Part shown: in pieces, positions 25,047-33,545 of the stretch
Position numbering within the stretch: position 1 is the first letter of the stretch
Layout of the letters: every line of letters starts with the position of its first letter
From: Indibacter alkaliphilus LW1
GTDB lineage: Bacteria; Bacteroidota; Bacteroidia; Cytophagales; Cyclobacteriaceae
DNA length: 64,000 nt
Assembly (NCBI RefSeq): GCF_000295935.2
Contig: NZ_ALWO02000052.1
Span: 372,001 to 436,000 of the forward strand
Direction of reading: 5' to 3'
Notes under the pieces: generated by a model
The model's input: the letters and a program-made list of their open reading frames with translations, nothing else
Database searches by the model: none
What the model was told of the DNA's origin: nothing
Made by a program: the position numbers and the translations under genes

Positions 25047-27743
25047 CTATAAATCTTTTTCCATATAAGATAGCCTTCCAAACTTATCCATTCCTTGTAC
25101 TACTACTTTGTAAGACTGGACGATATCATTGTTGAAAAACTCCAACTTGGCAGTATTTCCTGTCCATTCCAGTTTTGGATTCCAGTATAAAGTTGACCTA
25201 TAGTCCGGAGCTGCTGATTTTTCCTGACCATATTTTGGCATATAATATTCGCTGGCCACTGAGTATCCGGGAAAGCGTAAATTAAATACTCCCTCTCCGG
25301 TTTCCCCTATTCCCGCAGCCCTTTTTGTGTACAGAGCAATAGCTCCACTTCCTCCGCCGGCACCGAAAATAGCCAAGGAGGCAGCATCTTTGAAAACTTC
25401 TACGGAAGCCAGATCTCTTGGGGAAATGGAACTTGCAAAACTTACATCTACAGGGACATTGTCCAGTAAGATCAATGGATCTCCTCCAGCTTGTATAGAC
25501 CCCACTCCCCTGATTCTAATGGTAGGGTTTCCCATCAGATCGGGGATAATCCTAACTCCCGGGATTCTTCCCTGCAACAATTCCCAGATGTCCCTGTAAC
25601 CTTCAAAGCCACCTATTTCTTCGGGCTTCAGGGAAGCGTCACCTTTGCCATACATTCTATTGATTTCTTCTTCAGTAGGTTCGTATTTGTCGGCCTGAAT
25701 CACAAACTCATCAATTGTGATATCTTGTATTTCTCCAAATGCCGCCTGTGCCCTGAATCTCTTATCGGCAGATTCAAGAAATTTTCTGGCTGTTTCTGAA
25801 ATCTGAAAATCCTGGATGATTGTCCTAAAACCTTCCCATTGAGCATACTTGGCCAATGGAGGGTCCAATTCCAACTTTACGTACTCTTTGTGTCTTTTGT
25901 CATTGGCTGAAATAGTCAACAAGGTTGTGTCCTGAAAGTCCAGCTCATCAATAATGAATTTGCCACTTTCATTGAATTCGACTGAAATAAAATCTTCTGA
26001 TTTTCCTTTGGAAAAAACATTGAGCATGCCTCCTGAGAGCCCTCTTCTTCCAGAGGAGGGGCTTACACTTCCAGTGATGTTGATACCCTGTTCAATGAAA
26101 TTCTGGTTTTCAAAATTTCCCTCCAGTACTTTTTCCCAATCAAACCTCTTCCAACCATGAGTCAGCATGATCAGGTCAATCCCTTCATCATCCTTATTTT
26201 CTCCGAGCAGTTTTTTTGGGTTATGAATTTTACCCCGTAATTCAGATTCAAGTTTTAGATAAGAATTGATACTTGATGAACTTTGGAAAGGCGACTCATT
26301 GGCATCCACAATGGCAGCGGAGTATATACCACCTTCGAAATTTTCCCCTTCCATAGTTAATGTCCAGGTGTTTTTCTCTCTTGGTTTGGTATTGACAGCA
26401 TTGGCTTCCAGTTTCAGCTTTAACTCACTTTCAAATGGAATAAATACCATGCGCTCGGCTAATGGAGTTCCCTCAGGTTCAAAAATCGTAATCTGATTGA
26501 TGCCCGGAGCGAGCTGGCTTTTATTGATTCTAGCACCGGAAACACCCTGCTGCAAGTTGATGACCTGCATGTGACCTATTCTCCCTCTAGCATGGACGAC
26601 CATGAGTGCCTCACTGGATGGAGAGATATTTTGAAATGCTTTACTTTGGATCAAAATATTCACCAAGTTGCCCTGGGAGCTATTCACAGCCAAATTAATT
26701 CCCTGGTCTTTTACTTCAGGTAGATGCAGATTCATTTTGCCAGTTTCGGTTTCAAGCTGGACTTCTATTTTTTCTCTGGACTGTGGTGTTATGTTAAATG
26801 CCGCCAATCCTGAACTATTGGTTTGAAAGGAGATTTCTTCAGAATCGTTTTTGATTTTTCCGGTGACCTTGGCCGGTGATCCATCAGGAAATATGGCTCT
26901 TACCGCTACTTTATTGTTAAAACCGGAAATAAGGTCTCCTCCTTCTGGGAGGAACTGTACATCCAAAGCTGTCATAGGAAAAGGGAGCAGGAATTTTCTT
27001 GAAATTTCATACTCTTCGTTTTCTTCCAACACCAAGCTCAATGCTGTGGGGAGATTCATTTTTTCTGATGGGATTTCAAAACTCAACTCTGATTTGCCTT
27101 GAGCATCAAGCTGAATGATTCCGGATTTTAGTTGCTGCTCTCTGTTTGCGACTTGAAATGATAATTCTTTTCCGGCCAAAGCACTGAGCGTATTATCCAG
27201 AGCCGTGATCTTGGCCGAGTACTTCACCAGATTACCAATTTCCTCTTTTTCAATAGTTACAGTTGGCTGAAACTTCATGTTGTAAGGATCCAAAATCTGG
27301 ATATCTGTCTCAAAAACTGCCTCATCTCCAAAACCCCTCAGCCAGTAAGAATAGGCTTTGATTCTATAATCCCCTTCCTTTGTAAATCCGTCAAGTCTAA
27401 AATCCCCAAAACCATGACCATTCTCAATCTTTATTGTTTTTTGCTGGATCAGATTTCCTTCATTATCGAGGAGGTCTACATAGACCACTTTACTCAGCGG
27501 GGAAGGGATATCAGGACTTCCTGCGGTCAGATAAACTGAAAACCAGATGTTATCCCCAGATGCGTAGAGGCTTTTGTCCAAATGGACAAAGACCTTTTCT
27601 TCCGGAATTTCATCTACATAAATTTCCATCATGGAAATGATTTTTTCTGTGAGCTCTGTTATGCCTGGCTTATTTTTAAAAGAACTGAGAAAATAGAATA
27701 CAGGGATCAATAAAAAAGGAAGCGTAATCAGGATTTTTTTCAT
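25047..27743 (-). CDS. Macroglobulin-like protein with C-terminal TonB-receptor plug domain, no barrel
   Basis: 898 residues. The signal/anchor is MKKILITLPFLLIPVFYFLS. Residues about 48-150 are an MG2-like macroglobulin domain (VFVHLDKSLYASGDNIWFSV, then DIQILDP). Further immunoglobulin-like repeats extend to about residue 640. Residues about 690-800 are a TonB-dependent receptor plug (DIWELLQGRIPGVRI, IRIRGVGSI, PLILLDNVPVD, SVEVFKDAASLAIFGAGGG). Only about 95 residues follow, far too few for the 22-strand barrel. The plug therefore cannot act as a normal receptor gate alone. Homologous architectures are frequent in Bacteroidota, with unknown role; envelope surveillance or partner docking is a guess. 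Confidence 0.85.
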   Translation of the reverse strand: MKKILITLPFLLIPVFYFLSSFKNKPGITELTEKIISMMEIYVDEIPEEKVFVHLDKSLYASGDNIWFSVYLTAGSPDIPSPLSKVVYVDLLDNEGNLIQQKTIKIENGHGFGDFRLDGFTKEGDYRIKAYSYWLRGFGDEAVFETDIQILDPYNMKFQPTVTIEKEEIGNLVKYSAKITALDNTLSALAGKELSFQVANREQQLKSGIIQLDAQGKSELSFEIPSEKMNLPTALSLVLEENEEYEISRKFLLPFPMTALDVQFLPEGGDLISGFNNKVAVRAIFPDGSPAKVTGKIKNDSEEISFQTNSSGLAAFNITPQSREKIEVQLETETGKMNLHLPEVKDQGINLAVNSSQGNLVNILIQSKAFQNISPSSEALMVVHARGRIGHMQVINLQQGVSGARINKSQLAPGINQITIFEPEGTPLAERMVFIPFESELKLKLEANAVNTKPREKNTWTLTMEGENFEGGIYSAAIVDANESPFQSSSSINSYLKLESELRGKIHNPKKLLGENKDDEGIDLIMLTHGWKRFDWEKVLEGNFENQNFIEQGINITGSVSPSSGRRGLSGGMLNVFSKGKSEDFISVEFNESGKFIIDELDFQDTTLLTISANDKRHKEYVKLELDPPLAKYAQWEGFRTIIQDFQISETARKFLESADKRFRAQAAFGEIQDITIDEFVIQADKYEPTEEEINRMYGKGDASLKPEEIGGFEGYRDIWELLQGRIPGVRIIPDLMGNPTIRIRGVGSIQAGGDPLILLDNVPVDVSFASSISPRDLASVEVFKDAASLAIFGAGGGSGAIALYTKRAAGIGETGEGVFNLRFPGYSVASEYYMPKYGQEKSAAPDYRSTLYWNPKLEWTGNTAKLEFFNNDIVQSYKVVVQGMDKFGRLSYMEKDL

Positions 27744-28073
27744 TTTTATAGGAATTGTTTAATAGCTTTTGTGCTTTTATCAAATGAAGTTTTGTCAGTC
27801 AGCTATAGAGTTACTTTCAAATTAAGCCAGCTTTTTCTTACCCAAAAATCAGTGGATCACCTAGAATGCTGTTTTCTTTTTCCTGACACTTCAGGAAGAT
27901 CAGAAGTATCAAACTTAACCTGCTGCTTTGGAACTACGGAAACTCTAAGAATTAGTTAACTTGAAGCAATAATAACTAAAAAATCAATATATGTAAATAA
28001 TAAGTTTATTTTTAACGATTTTTATAGAAAAAATATTTTTCCAAACTTCTGGAAGTAAATATGTGATTTACTC
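27744..28073. other. Intergenic region without a gene
   Basis: About 330 AT-rich bases between the plug-domain gene (start) and rlmN (end), both on the minus strand. It should hold the promoter of the plug-domain gene, but no consensus TTTG-N19-TAnnTTTG is seen on the minus strand. A 62-codon open frame on the plus strand has no family features and is not called. Confidence 0.4.
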
Positions 28074-29132
28074 TTATTGGATTTGTGCTACCTCATTTTT
28101 ATTGGCCAATTGACCGCAGGCAGCATCAATATCCTGACCCCTGGATTTTCTGACTTTGGCAATTATACCGTTGCTTTCAAGTATCCTTACATACATGTCC
28201 ACTGCTTCTTGAGATGCCTGTCTGAACTCGCCTTCATCGATGGGATTGTACTGGATGATGTTGACTTTGGAAGGGATGATTTTACAAAACTTGGCCAGGG
28301 CTTTTGCGTGGCGTTCGTCATCGTTGATTCCGTCCCAGATCACATATTCATAAGTGACTTTTCTTTTGGTTTTTTGATACCAGTATTTCAGCGCTTCGGC
28401 GAGGTCTTCAAGCGGGTTGACATCATTGATGGGCATAAGCCTGCTTCTGGTTTCATCGATAGCAGAATGGAGGGAAACGGCCAAGTTGAAGCGGACTTCA
28501 TCATCTGCCATTTTTTTGATCATTTTAGGAATGCCTACGGTGGACAGCGTGATCCTTCTGGGAGCCATGCCCAATCCTTCTGGAGAGGTAATTTTGTCTA
28601 TGGCGTCGATGACATTGTTGTAATTCAAAAGAGGTTCTCCCATCCCCATAAAGACGATATTGGTCAAAGGTCTCTGGAAATAGGTTTCAGCTTCTTCTTT
28701 TATGGCTACCACCTGATCATAAATTTCATCAGGATTCAGGTTACGCATACGTTTCAGCCGAGCTGTTGCACAGAAATTACAGTCCAGGCTACAACCCACC
28801 TGCGAAGAGACGCAAGCTGTGATTCTTTTGGTGGTGGGGATAAGAACGGATTCTACTATTTTGTTGTCAAATAACTTGACGGCATTTTTGATGGTACCGT
28901 CATTGGAGTGCTGCATAAGGTCCACTTTGACATGGTTGATGGAAAAGTTGGCTTTGAGCATCTCTCTGGTTTCTTTGGAGATATTGCTCATGTCGTCAAA
29001 GTTTTTCAGGGATTTATTCCACAGCCAGTCATAGACCTGTTTGGCCCTGAATTTTTTATCACCTTGAGAGACAAAAAACTCTTCCAACTGCTCCAGACTT
29101 AATTTTCTGATGTCTCTTTTTGCACTTTCCAT
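28074..29132 (-). CDS. rlmN: 23S rRNA (adenine(2503)-C(2))-methyltransferase RlmN
   Basis: Radical SAM methyltransferase, 352 residues, normal length. The 4Fe-4S cluster motif is CSLDCNFCATARLKRMRNL (C-x3-C-x2-C). The conserved NIVFMGMGEPLLNYNNV and the SLHSAIDETRSRLMPIN motif follow. The C-terminal RKSRGQDIDAACGQL carries the cysteine that forms the methyl-transfer intermediate; the other conserved Cys is in ITACVSSQVGCS. It methylates A2503 of 23S rRNA and A37 of some tRNAs. Monocistronic, directly next to an accessory patch on its upstream side. Confidence 0.96.
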   Translation of the reverse strand: MESAKRDIRKLSLEQLEEFFVSQGDKKFRAKQVYDWLWNKSLKNFDDMSNISKETREMLKANFSINHVKVDLMQHSNDGTIKNAVKLFDNKIVESVLIPTTKRITACVSSQVGCSLDCNFCATARLKRMRNLNPDEIYDQVVAIKEEAETYFQRPLTNIVFMGMGEPLLNYNNVIDAIDKITSPEGLGMAPRRITLSTVGIPKMIKKMADDEVRFNLAVSLHSAIDETRSRLMPINDVNPLEDLAEALKYWYQKTKRKVTYEYVIWDGINDDERHAKALAKFCKIIPSKVNIIQYNPIDEGEFRQASQEAVDMYVRILESNGIIAKVRKSRGQDIDAACGQLANKNEVAQIQ

Positions 29133-29287
29133 CTTGCAAAGGTAGGGAAAATGAGCTTATTCTCTGAGTGGAGATTTACCTTATTGGTTTAATGGATATC
29201 TATAATATCCGTTTTTGGGTGTCATTGTAAGCTGCCCAATTTTCCTGTACAGTTTTAAGAATGGCGTCTGATATGGTTTTGGTATGG

Positions 29288-30268
29288 TTATTTTTTCTTT
29301 TTAACTCCCGCTTCTATGGCCTTCAAGCTTTCAAGATAATTTCTCTCAGCCTCGCTCAATGTTTTGGCTTGATACTTTTTGTATTCCGAAGTTGCCTTTT
29401 CAACGGCCTTTTGGTGGCTAACCTTGCCGGCATCTAGCAATAAATTTTCGCCACTCATGGTTAAAATACGGTCTAGATGTTCTGCCCAATCTTGCATTGT
29501 CATCTCTTGTTCTCGTTCTGCTTGCCGTTCTGCAAAATCTAAATATCCTGAAACGATTTGCCCCAAAGCCCGCAGTTCCTTTTCGTCTAAATAATTCTTT
29601 GCAATAACCGCATCTTTTAAGTAAGGGCGCTTACCGGGAAAGGTCATTAAACCCATAAACTCTTTTTCTGCATCAGCTCGATTAAAAATCACTTCTGCTG
29701 CTGTTTGACCATGAACGGCATAGTGAATTTTGTTTTGCACTTTCTTAAAAAAGGCAATAGATACCTCTGCTTTGGGGTCGTAATCTATACTGGTTGCATA
29801 TATATCTAAGACTTGGCGATAAAAGACTTTTTCCGATGCACGGATGTCCCTGATTCGTAGCAGCAGTTCTTTCCAATACCCGCCACCTCCGAGGTTTTTT
29901 AAGCGCTCATCGTCCATGGTAAAGCCTTTACGGATATATTCATTCAATCGTTTGGTAGCCCATATCCGAAACTGTGTAGCAATTTTAGAATTTACACGAT
30001 AGCCAAGCGAAATAATCATATCCAGGTTATAGTGTTTGGTATTATAATTTTTACCATCTGCGGCAGTTCGTAAGAATTTCTTACTAACTGACTCTTCCTG
30101 CAATTCGCCTTCGGCAAAAATGTTTTTAATGTGTTGTGTAATGCCCGGACGCTCCACACCAAAAAGGGATGCGATTTGGTCTTGCGTAAGCCAAACGGTT
30201 TCTTCTTCCAATCGTACATCAACCGAAACTTGCTCATCCTCTGTTTTGAAGATGATAAATTCGTTCAT
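29288..30268 (-). CDS. RhuM-family (virulence RhuM-like) protein
   Basis: 326 residues from ATG at 30268; a TTG at 30283 adds five residues. The N-terminus VRLEEETVWLTQDQIASLFG, continuing VERPGITQHIKNIF, is the characteristic RhuM start and looks like a helix-turn-helix. The middle has NYNTKHYNLDMIISLGYRVN and FRIWATKRLNEYIRKGF, the family's diagnostic blocks. The C-terminus is charged and probably helical. The biochemical role is not settled; genes of this family are often found inside restriction-modification and defence islands, which fits the remnant 400 bases upstream. An S23-like gene precedes it on the same strand, 25 bases away. Confidence 0.9.
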   Translation of the reverse strand: MNEFIIFKTEDEQVSVDVRLEEETVWLTQDQIASLFGVERPGITQHIKNIFAEGELQEESVSKKFLRTAADGKNYNTKHYNLDMIISLGYRVNSKIATQFRIWATKRLNEYIRKGFTMDDERLKNLGGGGYWKELLLRIRDIRASEKVFYRQVLDIYATSIDYDPKAEVSIAFFKKVQNKIHYAVHGQTAAEVIFNRADAEKEFMGLMTFPGKRPYLKDAVIAKNYLDEKELRALGQIVSGYLDFAERQAEREQEMTMQDWAEHLDRILTMSGENLLLDAGKVSHQKAVEKATSEYKKYQAKTLSEAERNYLESLKAIEAGVKKKK

Positions 30269-30293
30269 TTTGTTAATGCTCAATTTATAATGG

Positions 30294-30656
30294 TTAATGG
30301 TTAATGTTAGCTTTGGTTGATTTTATTATGCTGGTAAGCAACTTCATGATTTCTAATGCATCCATACTTAGACTTTCAAATTCGTCTTGAGTTAAATAAT
30401 CTGTTTCCATGAGTAATTCCAACCAATACATGCTTTCGTTTATTTCTTTTTGGGCAATAGCCATTTTATGAATAAAATCTTTTTTGGTTTCTGCATGTTC
30501 TGCTTCTTTTACCATAGCACCCACGCTTGTACCTGAACGTAAAAATTGTTTTGACAAAACAAACTCTTTCTTCTCCGAAATCAAGAATTTATAAACCCTC
30601 ACAACTCTAACCGCAAATGCAAAACTCTTATCCTTTATTGGGTTATCTCTTTTCAT
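30294..30656 (-). CDS. Four-helix bundle protein (S23 / 23S rRNA intervening-sequence protein family)
   Basis: 120 residues from ATG at 30656; upstream in-frame starts read through AT-rich spacer and are not preferred. The family pattern is FAVRVVRVYKFL near the N-terminus, SKQFLRSGTSVGAMVKEAEH in the second helix, and KEINESMYWLELLMETDYL in the third. These small proteins form pentameric four-helix bundles and were first noticed inside 23S rRNA intervening sequences; no function is established. Here it is not in an rRNA gene but between RhuM and a restriction-modification stump, suggesting it travelled with that cassette. Confidence 0.88.
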   Translation of the reverse strand: MKRDNPIKDKSFAFAVRVVRVYKFLISEKKEFVLSKQFLRSGTSVGAMVKEAEHAETKKDFIHKMAIAQKEINESMYWLELLMETDYLTQDEFESLSMDALEIMKLLTSIIKSTKANINH

Positions 30657-30700
30657 AATTCGTAATTCATAATTGACAATTAACAATTAATCATTAACCA

Positions 30701-30904
30701 TTAATTCATCGGCTTAATCATACTTTCTATAAACGCCACTTCCTCTGGGCTCAACTTGTACATTTTGTACAGCTGCTGGTCTATCTCAGAAATGGATTTT
30801 ATCCATTCAATGTCTGAGTTGGTGGTGAGGTTTTTAAACAAGAAGGAACTTACATACACTTTTTCTATTGTTTTATGCTTATTCAAACCAAAGCTCCAAA
30901 ATAA
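30701..30904 (-). pseudogene. C-terminal stump of a restriction-modification DNA methylase (Eco57I/type IIG-like)
   Basis: The frame is open from 30904 to a stop at 30701 (67 codons), with a stop codon at 30905-30907 and no ATG before the last third, only a TTG at 30886. The residues FLFKNLTTNSDIEWIKSIS and EIDQQLYKMYKLSPEEVAFI resemble, from memory of the family, the end of large type IIG/Eco57I-type restriction-methylase proteins, where I-D-x-Q-L-Y-x-x-Y-x-L-x-x-E-E and a final I-K-P-M are recurrent. The catalytic N-terminal and methylase domains are absent. It is most likely a deletion scar; a very short expressed protein cannot be ruled out. RhuM and S23-like genes follow on the same strand. 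Confidence 0.6.
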
Positions 30905-31011
30905 TTAATTCTTCTTTCACATCTTAATTTCATGAAGTTTTAATGTAATAGTTTTTCAATGAATAAACTTCAAAATTCAGGGGTCTTAATTTTTTGAATA
31001 AATCCCCTTCG

Positions 31012-31043
31012 TTTGCCCTTCTTAATTGAATTTATTAGGTTTA
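31012..31043 (+). promoter_or_regulatory. Probable promoter of the App1-like gene
   Basis: TTTG at 31012-31015, a 20-base spacer, then TAGGTTTA at 31036-31043. This is one base longer than the Bacteroidota optimum and has one mismatch in the -7 element (TAnnTTTG). The predicted transcript start near 31050 gives a leader of about 55 bases. Confidence 0.4.
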
Positions 31044-31104
31044 ATGGAAGAGAAAAAATACGTTATGAAGTGCTTCCAAGCTTTCATAAAAAACTTTTAT
31101 AAAA

Positions 31105-32247
31105 ATGAGCAGCGGTAAAAACAGTTTTTCAAAAAAGTACGTGTTGCCAATACTTTATCCCATCAAAAAAACCTTTTCCAAAGCCAAACTTTGGACAGGT
31201 ATCAAAACTGGCTTGGTAAAAACGGTCATGATACAACCCTATAAGGGTTTTGGGAATAGTCAAGAGATCTATCTTTTGGGTAGGGTTTTAAGAGATCGTG
31301 GTATAGGGATTTCCAACCTGGAAGATAGCAGGTGGCGGAATTTCAAAAAGATGTATAAGCGGTTTATGTCCTGGGAAATCCCAAATGTCAAAGTAAAGGC
31401 AAGTTTTCAGGGACTAGAACAGGAAGTGATTACCGATGAGGAGGGGTATTTTGAAATCAATATGAAAAGCAATACTCCGTTTGAAATCAATCAGCCATGG
31501 CAGGAGGTAGAACTTACTCTATTGGATAGGATAGTCAAAAATCAGGGGGAGGTCAAGGTGGTAGGTAAGGTGTTTATTCCTTCTGGAAATGTAGAATATG
31601 GTGTGATATCGGATATTGATGATACCATTGTCCCAACCGGAGCTACTAGGCTATGGGAAATGCTCAAGACCACTTTTCTTGGGAATGCCCATACCAGATT
31701 GCCCTTTGCCGGTGTTGCGGAATTTTATAAAGCAATGGAAAAGGGAACTGATGGGATTGAAAGTAATCCATTCTTTTATGTTTCCAGTTCACCCTGGAAT
31801 ATTTATGATTTTTTGACGGAGTTTTTGGAAGTCCATGGCATTCCCAAAGGTCCACTGATGTTGAGGGATATTGGGTTATCTAGAGAGCAGTTTATCGCTG
31901 GCAGTCATTCGGCCCATAAGCTATTGCAGGTGGAAAAAATCTTCGAAGTAGAAAAGCAGCTTCAATTTATCTTGGTGGGTGATTCAGGACAGGAAGACCC
32001 TGAGATATACCTGCAGGCGATCAAGGATTTTCCTGGTCGGGTCAAGAAAGTTTTTATCAGGCATGTAGCGCCTGAAAGGGAAAAATCAGTTCAAAAGATA
32101 GCCGAGGAAATGGAGACACTTGGGGTCGAATTGCTTTTGGTCAAAGATACTATTGAAGCTGCCGAAAAGGCCTTGGAGAAGGGTTGGATTCTCCAAGCCG
32201 ATGTGGGAGTCATTTTGAAAGGGAAAGAAGAAGACGGCAATTATTAG
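31105..32247 (+). CDS. App1-like phosphatase domain protein (DUF2183)
   Basis: 380 residues, cytoplasmic. Residues about 165-350 are the App1 catalytic domain of the HAD superfamily: YGVISDIDDTIVPTG (D-x-D-x-T motif I), PFFYVSSSPWN (motif II region), and LVGDSGQEDPEIY (motif IV). The N-terminal part has a beta-sandwich-like stretch (VKVKASFQGLEQEVITDEEGYFEI). Yeast App1 is a phosphatidate phosphatase at actin patches; the bacterial substrate is unknown, a lipid phosphate being an inference. It converges on the acyltransferase gene, with the two stop codons overlapping. Confidence 0.88.
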   Translation: MSSGKNSFSKKYVLPILYPIKKTFSKAKLWTGIKTGLVKTVMIQPYKGFGNSQEIYLLGRVLRDRGIGISNLEDSRWRNFKKMYKRFMSWEIPNVKVKASFQGLEQEVITDEEGYFEINMKSNTPFEINQPWQEVELTLLDRIVKNQGEVKVVGKVFIPSGNVEYGVISDIDDTIVPTGATRLWEMLKTTFLGNAHTRLPFAGVAEFYKAMEKGTDGIESNPFFYVSSSPWNIYDFLTEFLEVHGIPKGPLMLRDIGLSREQFIAGSHSAHKLLQVEKIFEVEKQLQFILVGDSGQEDPEIYLQAIKDFPGRVKKVFIRHVAPEREKSVQKIAEEMETLGVELLLVKDTIEAAEKALEKGWILQADVGVILKGKEEDGNY

Positions 32248-33395
32248 GGTGCGAGGTTACCGGATTGTAAAGTTTGCCGTGCAGCTTTGGGTTTCAGCCC
32301 AAAAAGGGGCCGGATCAGCCTCCACCTTCGTATGCCCAATTCATAGATAAGCCATGAACCGGCAAAAGTTCCCACAGACATCAGGATAAATTTAGACCAA
32401 AACCCCCAAGTCAAATCCATAAGATAAAAGCCAATGGCTATGGTGATGGTCTGATGCAAGATGTAAAATGGGTAAACTGACTCATTGGCGTAGGAAAGTA
32501 CCTTGCTAGGTTTGTTCAGGTAGGCAGCGGCATATCCAAATAGTGCCAAAATCCAGGCCCAAAGATTAAATACTTTAAACCCTGCTTCAATAAAATGAAT
32601 GAGGGTGGAATCCTCAAAAAGGATCCTTAAGCCTATGAGAAGGGTAAAGCCTACCGCTCCAGCATAAAGGTACTTGCGCCTATTTTCCAATACAGTATTC
32701 CAAAAAGAATCCTTTACCGAGATAAGTAGGAAACCGAAAAGAAATAAGGTAAGGTAATTGACCACATTGAACCAATCTCCCCATAGTGCATGTGTGGAAG
32801 GGAAAAATGGTTCCAAAAGTGATTCCCATAAGTATAGTGGGATTATAAGGCAAAAAAGTCCAAAAGGCTTCTTTGCCAAAGTGTTCATTGTTTTTAGCAG
32901 TGGGGATGTTGGATGTCTGCGCAGATAAACGAAAAGTGGTAAAAGGACCAAGGAAAAAATCAAGAGGTAAGGCAAAAACCAAAGGTGATGCCAAGAAATG
33001 TTGCCTTCGGGATACACCCCATCAAAGGCAAAGGCAGGCCAAAAATCGAAATAAGAACCTGAAAATTGCCCATTTGCTATCCGTTCAAAATAAACTTGTG
33101 GAGGTACTATAAGCGACATTCCCACCAATAAAGGCAAGAGCAGTCTTTTGATCCTTTCGCCGGAAAACTGCCAAACGTTCCTTTTGGATAAAGCATAGTA
33201 GGTTCCCATCCCTGAAATAACAAATAAAATCGGCAGTCTCCATTGGTTGACGAAAAGCATGGGCCACCGGATGTCAGGATAGATGATGTTATTTTTGATA
33301 TGAAATCCCCAAGGGACAAAAAACATCCCAACATGATAAAATATAAGCAAACCAAAGACGATTACCCTGAGCCAATCCAAGTCGTATCTACGCAT
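32244..33395 (-). CDS. Acyltransferase-3 family membrane protein
   Basis: 383 residues from ATG at 33395; a GTG at 33413 is an alternative. MRRYDLDWLRVIVFGLLIFYHVGMFF has the family's R-x-x-x-x-D-x-L-R start and the catalytic-type His in FYHVGMFF. About ten hydrophobic segments follow, including SWHHLWFLPYLLIFSL and FYILHQTITIAIGFYLM. The family transfers acetyl, succinyl or other acyl groups to sugars in the envelope (OpgC, OafA and similar). The acceptor cannot be told here. It overlaps the App1-like gene tail to tail by four bases. Confidence 0.88.
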   Translation of the reverse strand: MRRYDLDWLRVIVFGLLIFYHVGMFFVPWGFHIKNNIIYPDIRWPMLFVNQWRLPILFVISGMGTYYALSKRNVWQFSGERIKRLLLPLLVGMSLIVPPQVYFERIANGQFSGSYFDFWPAFAFDGVYPEGNISWHHLWFLPYLLIFSLVLLPLFVYLRRHPTSPLLKTMNTLAKKPFGLFCLIIPLYLWESLLEPFFPSTHALWGDWFNVVNYLTLFLFGFLLISVKDSFWNTVLENRRKYLYAGAVGFTLLIGLRILFEDSTLIHFIEAGFKVFNLWAWILALFGYAAAYLNKPSKVLSYANESVYPFYILHQTITIAIGFYLMDLTWGFWSKFILMSVGTFAGSWLIYELGIRRWRLIRPLFGLKPKAARQTLQSGNLAP

Positions 33396-33545
33396 TTTCT
33401 TGTTGTTTTTCACAAAAGTACATGCTGAAATGTTTCAAAAAATAGTTTTGGGATCAATGTCAAAGTTTTGTGACGAAATACAAAGTCAGTTTTTTTCACA
33501 AGTCATGAGATAATTTTTTAAATTGAATTTCAAACAGAATTTTTG

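Noticed and set aside
24974-25081. Upstream extension of the small barrel protein gene
   Set aside because: It would place coding sequence across the terminator and ahead of a clean signal peptide that starts at 24973.
27771-27959. 62-codon open frame in the gap before the plug-domain gene
   Set aside because: No signal, no family pattern, no promoter; composition resembles the surrounding non-coding DNA.
29201-29287. Open frame after RhuM on the minus strand (ends at 29200) that could be the start or tail of another lost cassette gene
   Set aside because: About 30 codons, no start codon in place, and no recognised motif; it is within chance expectation.
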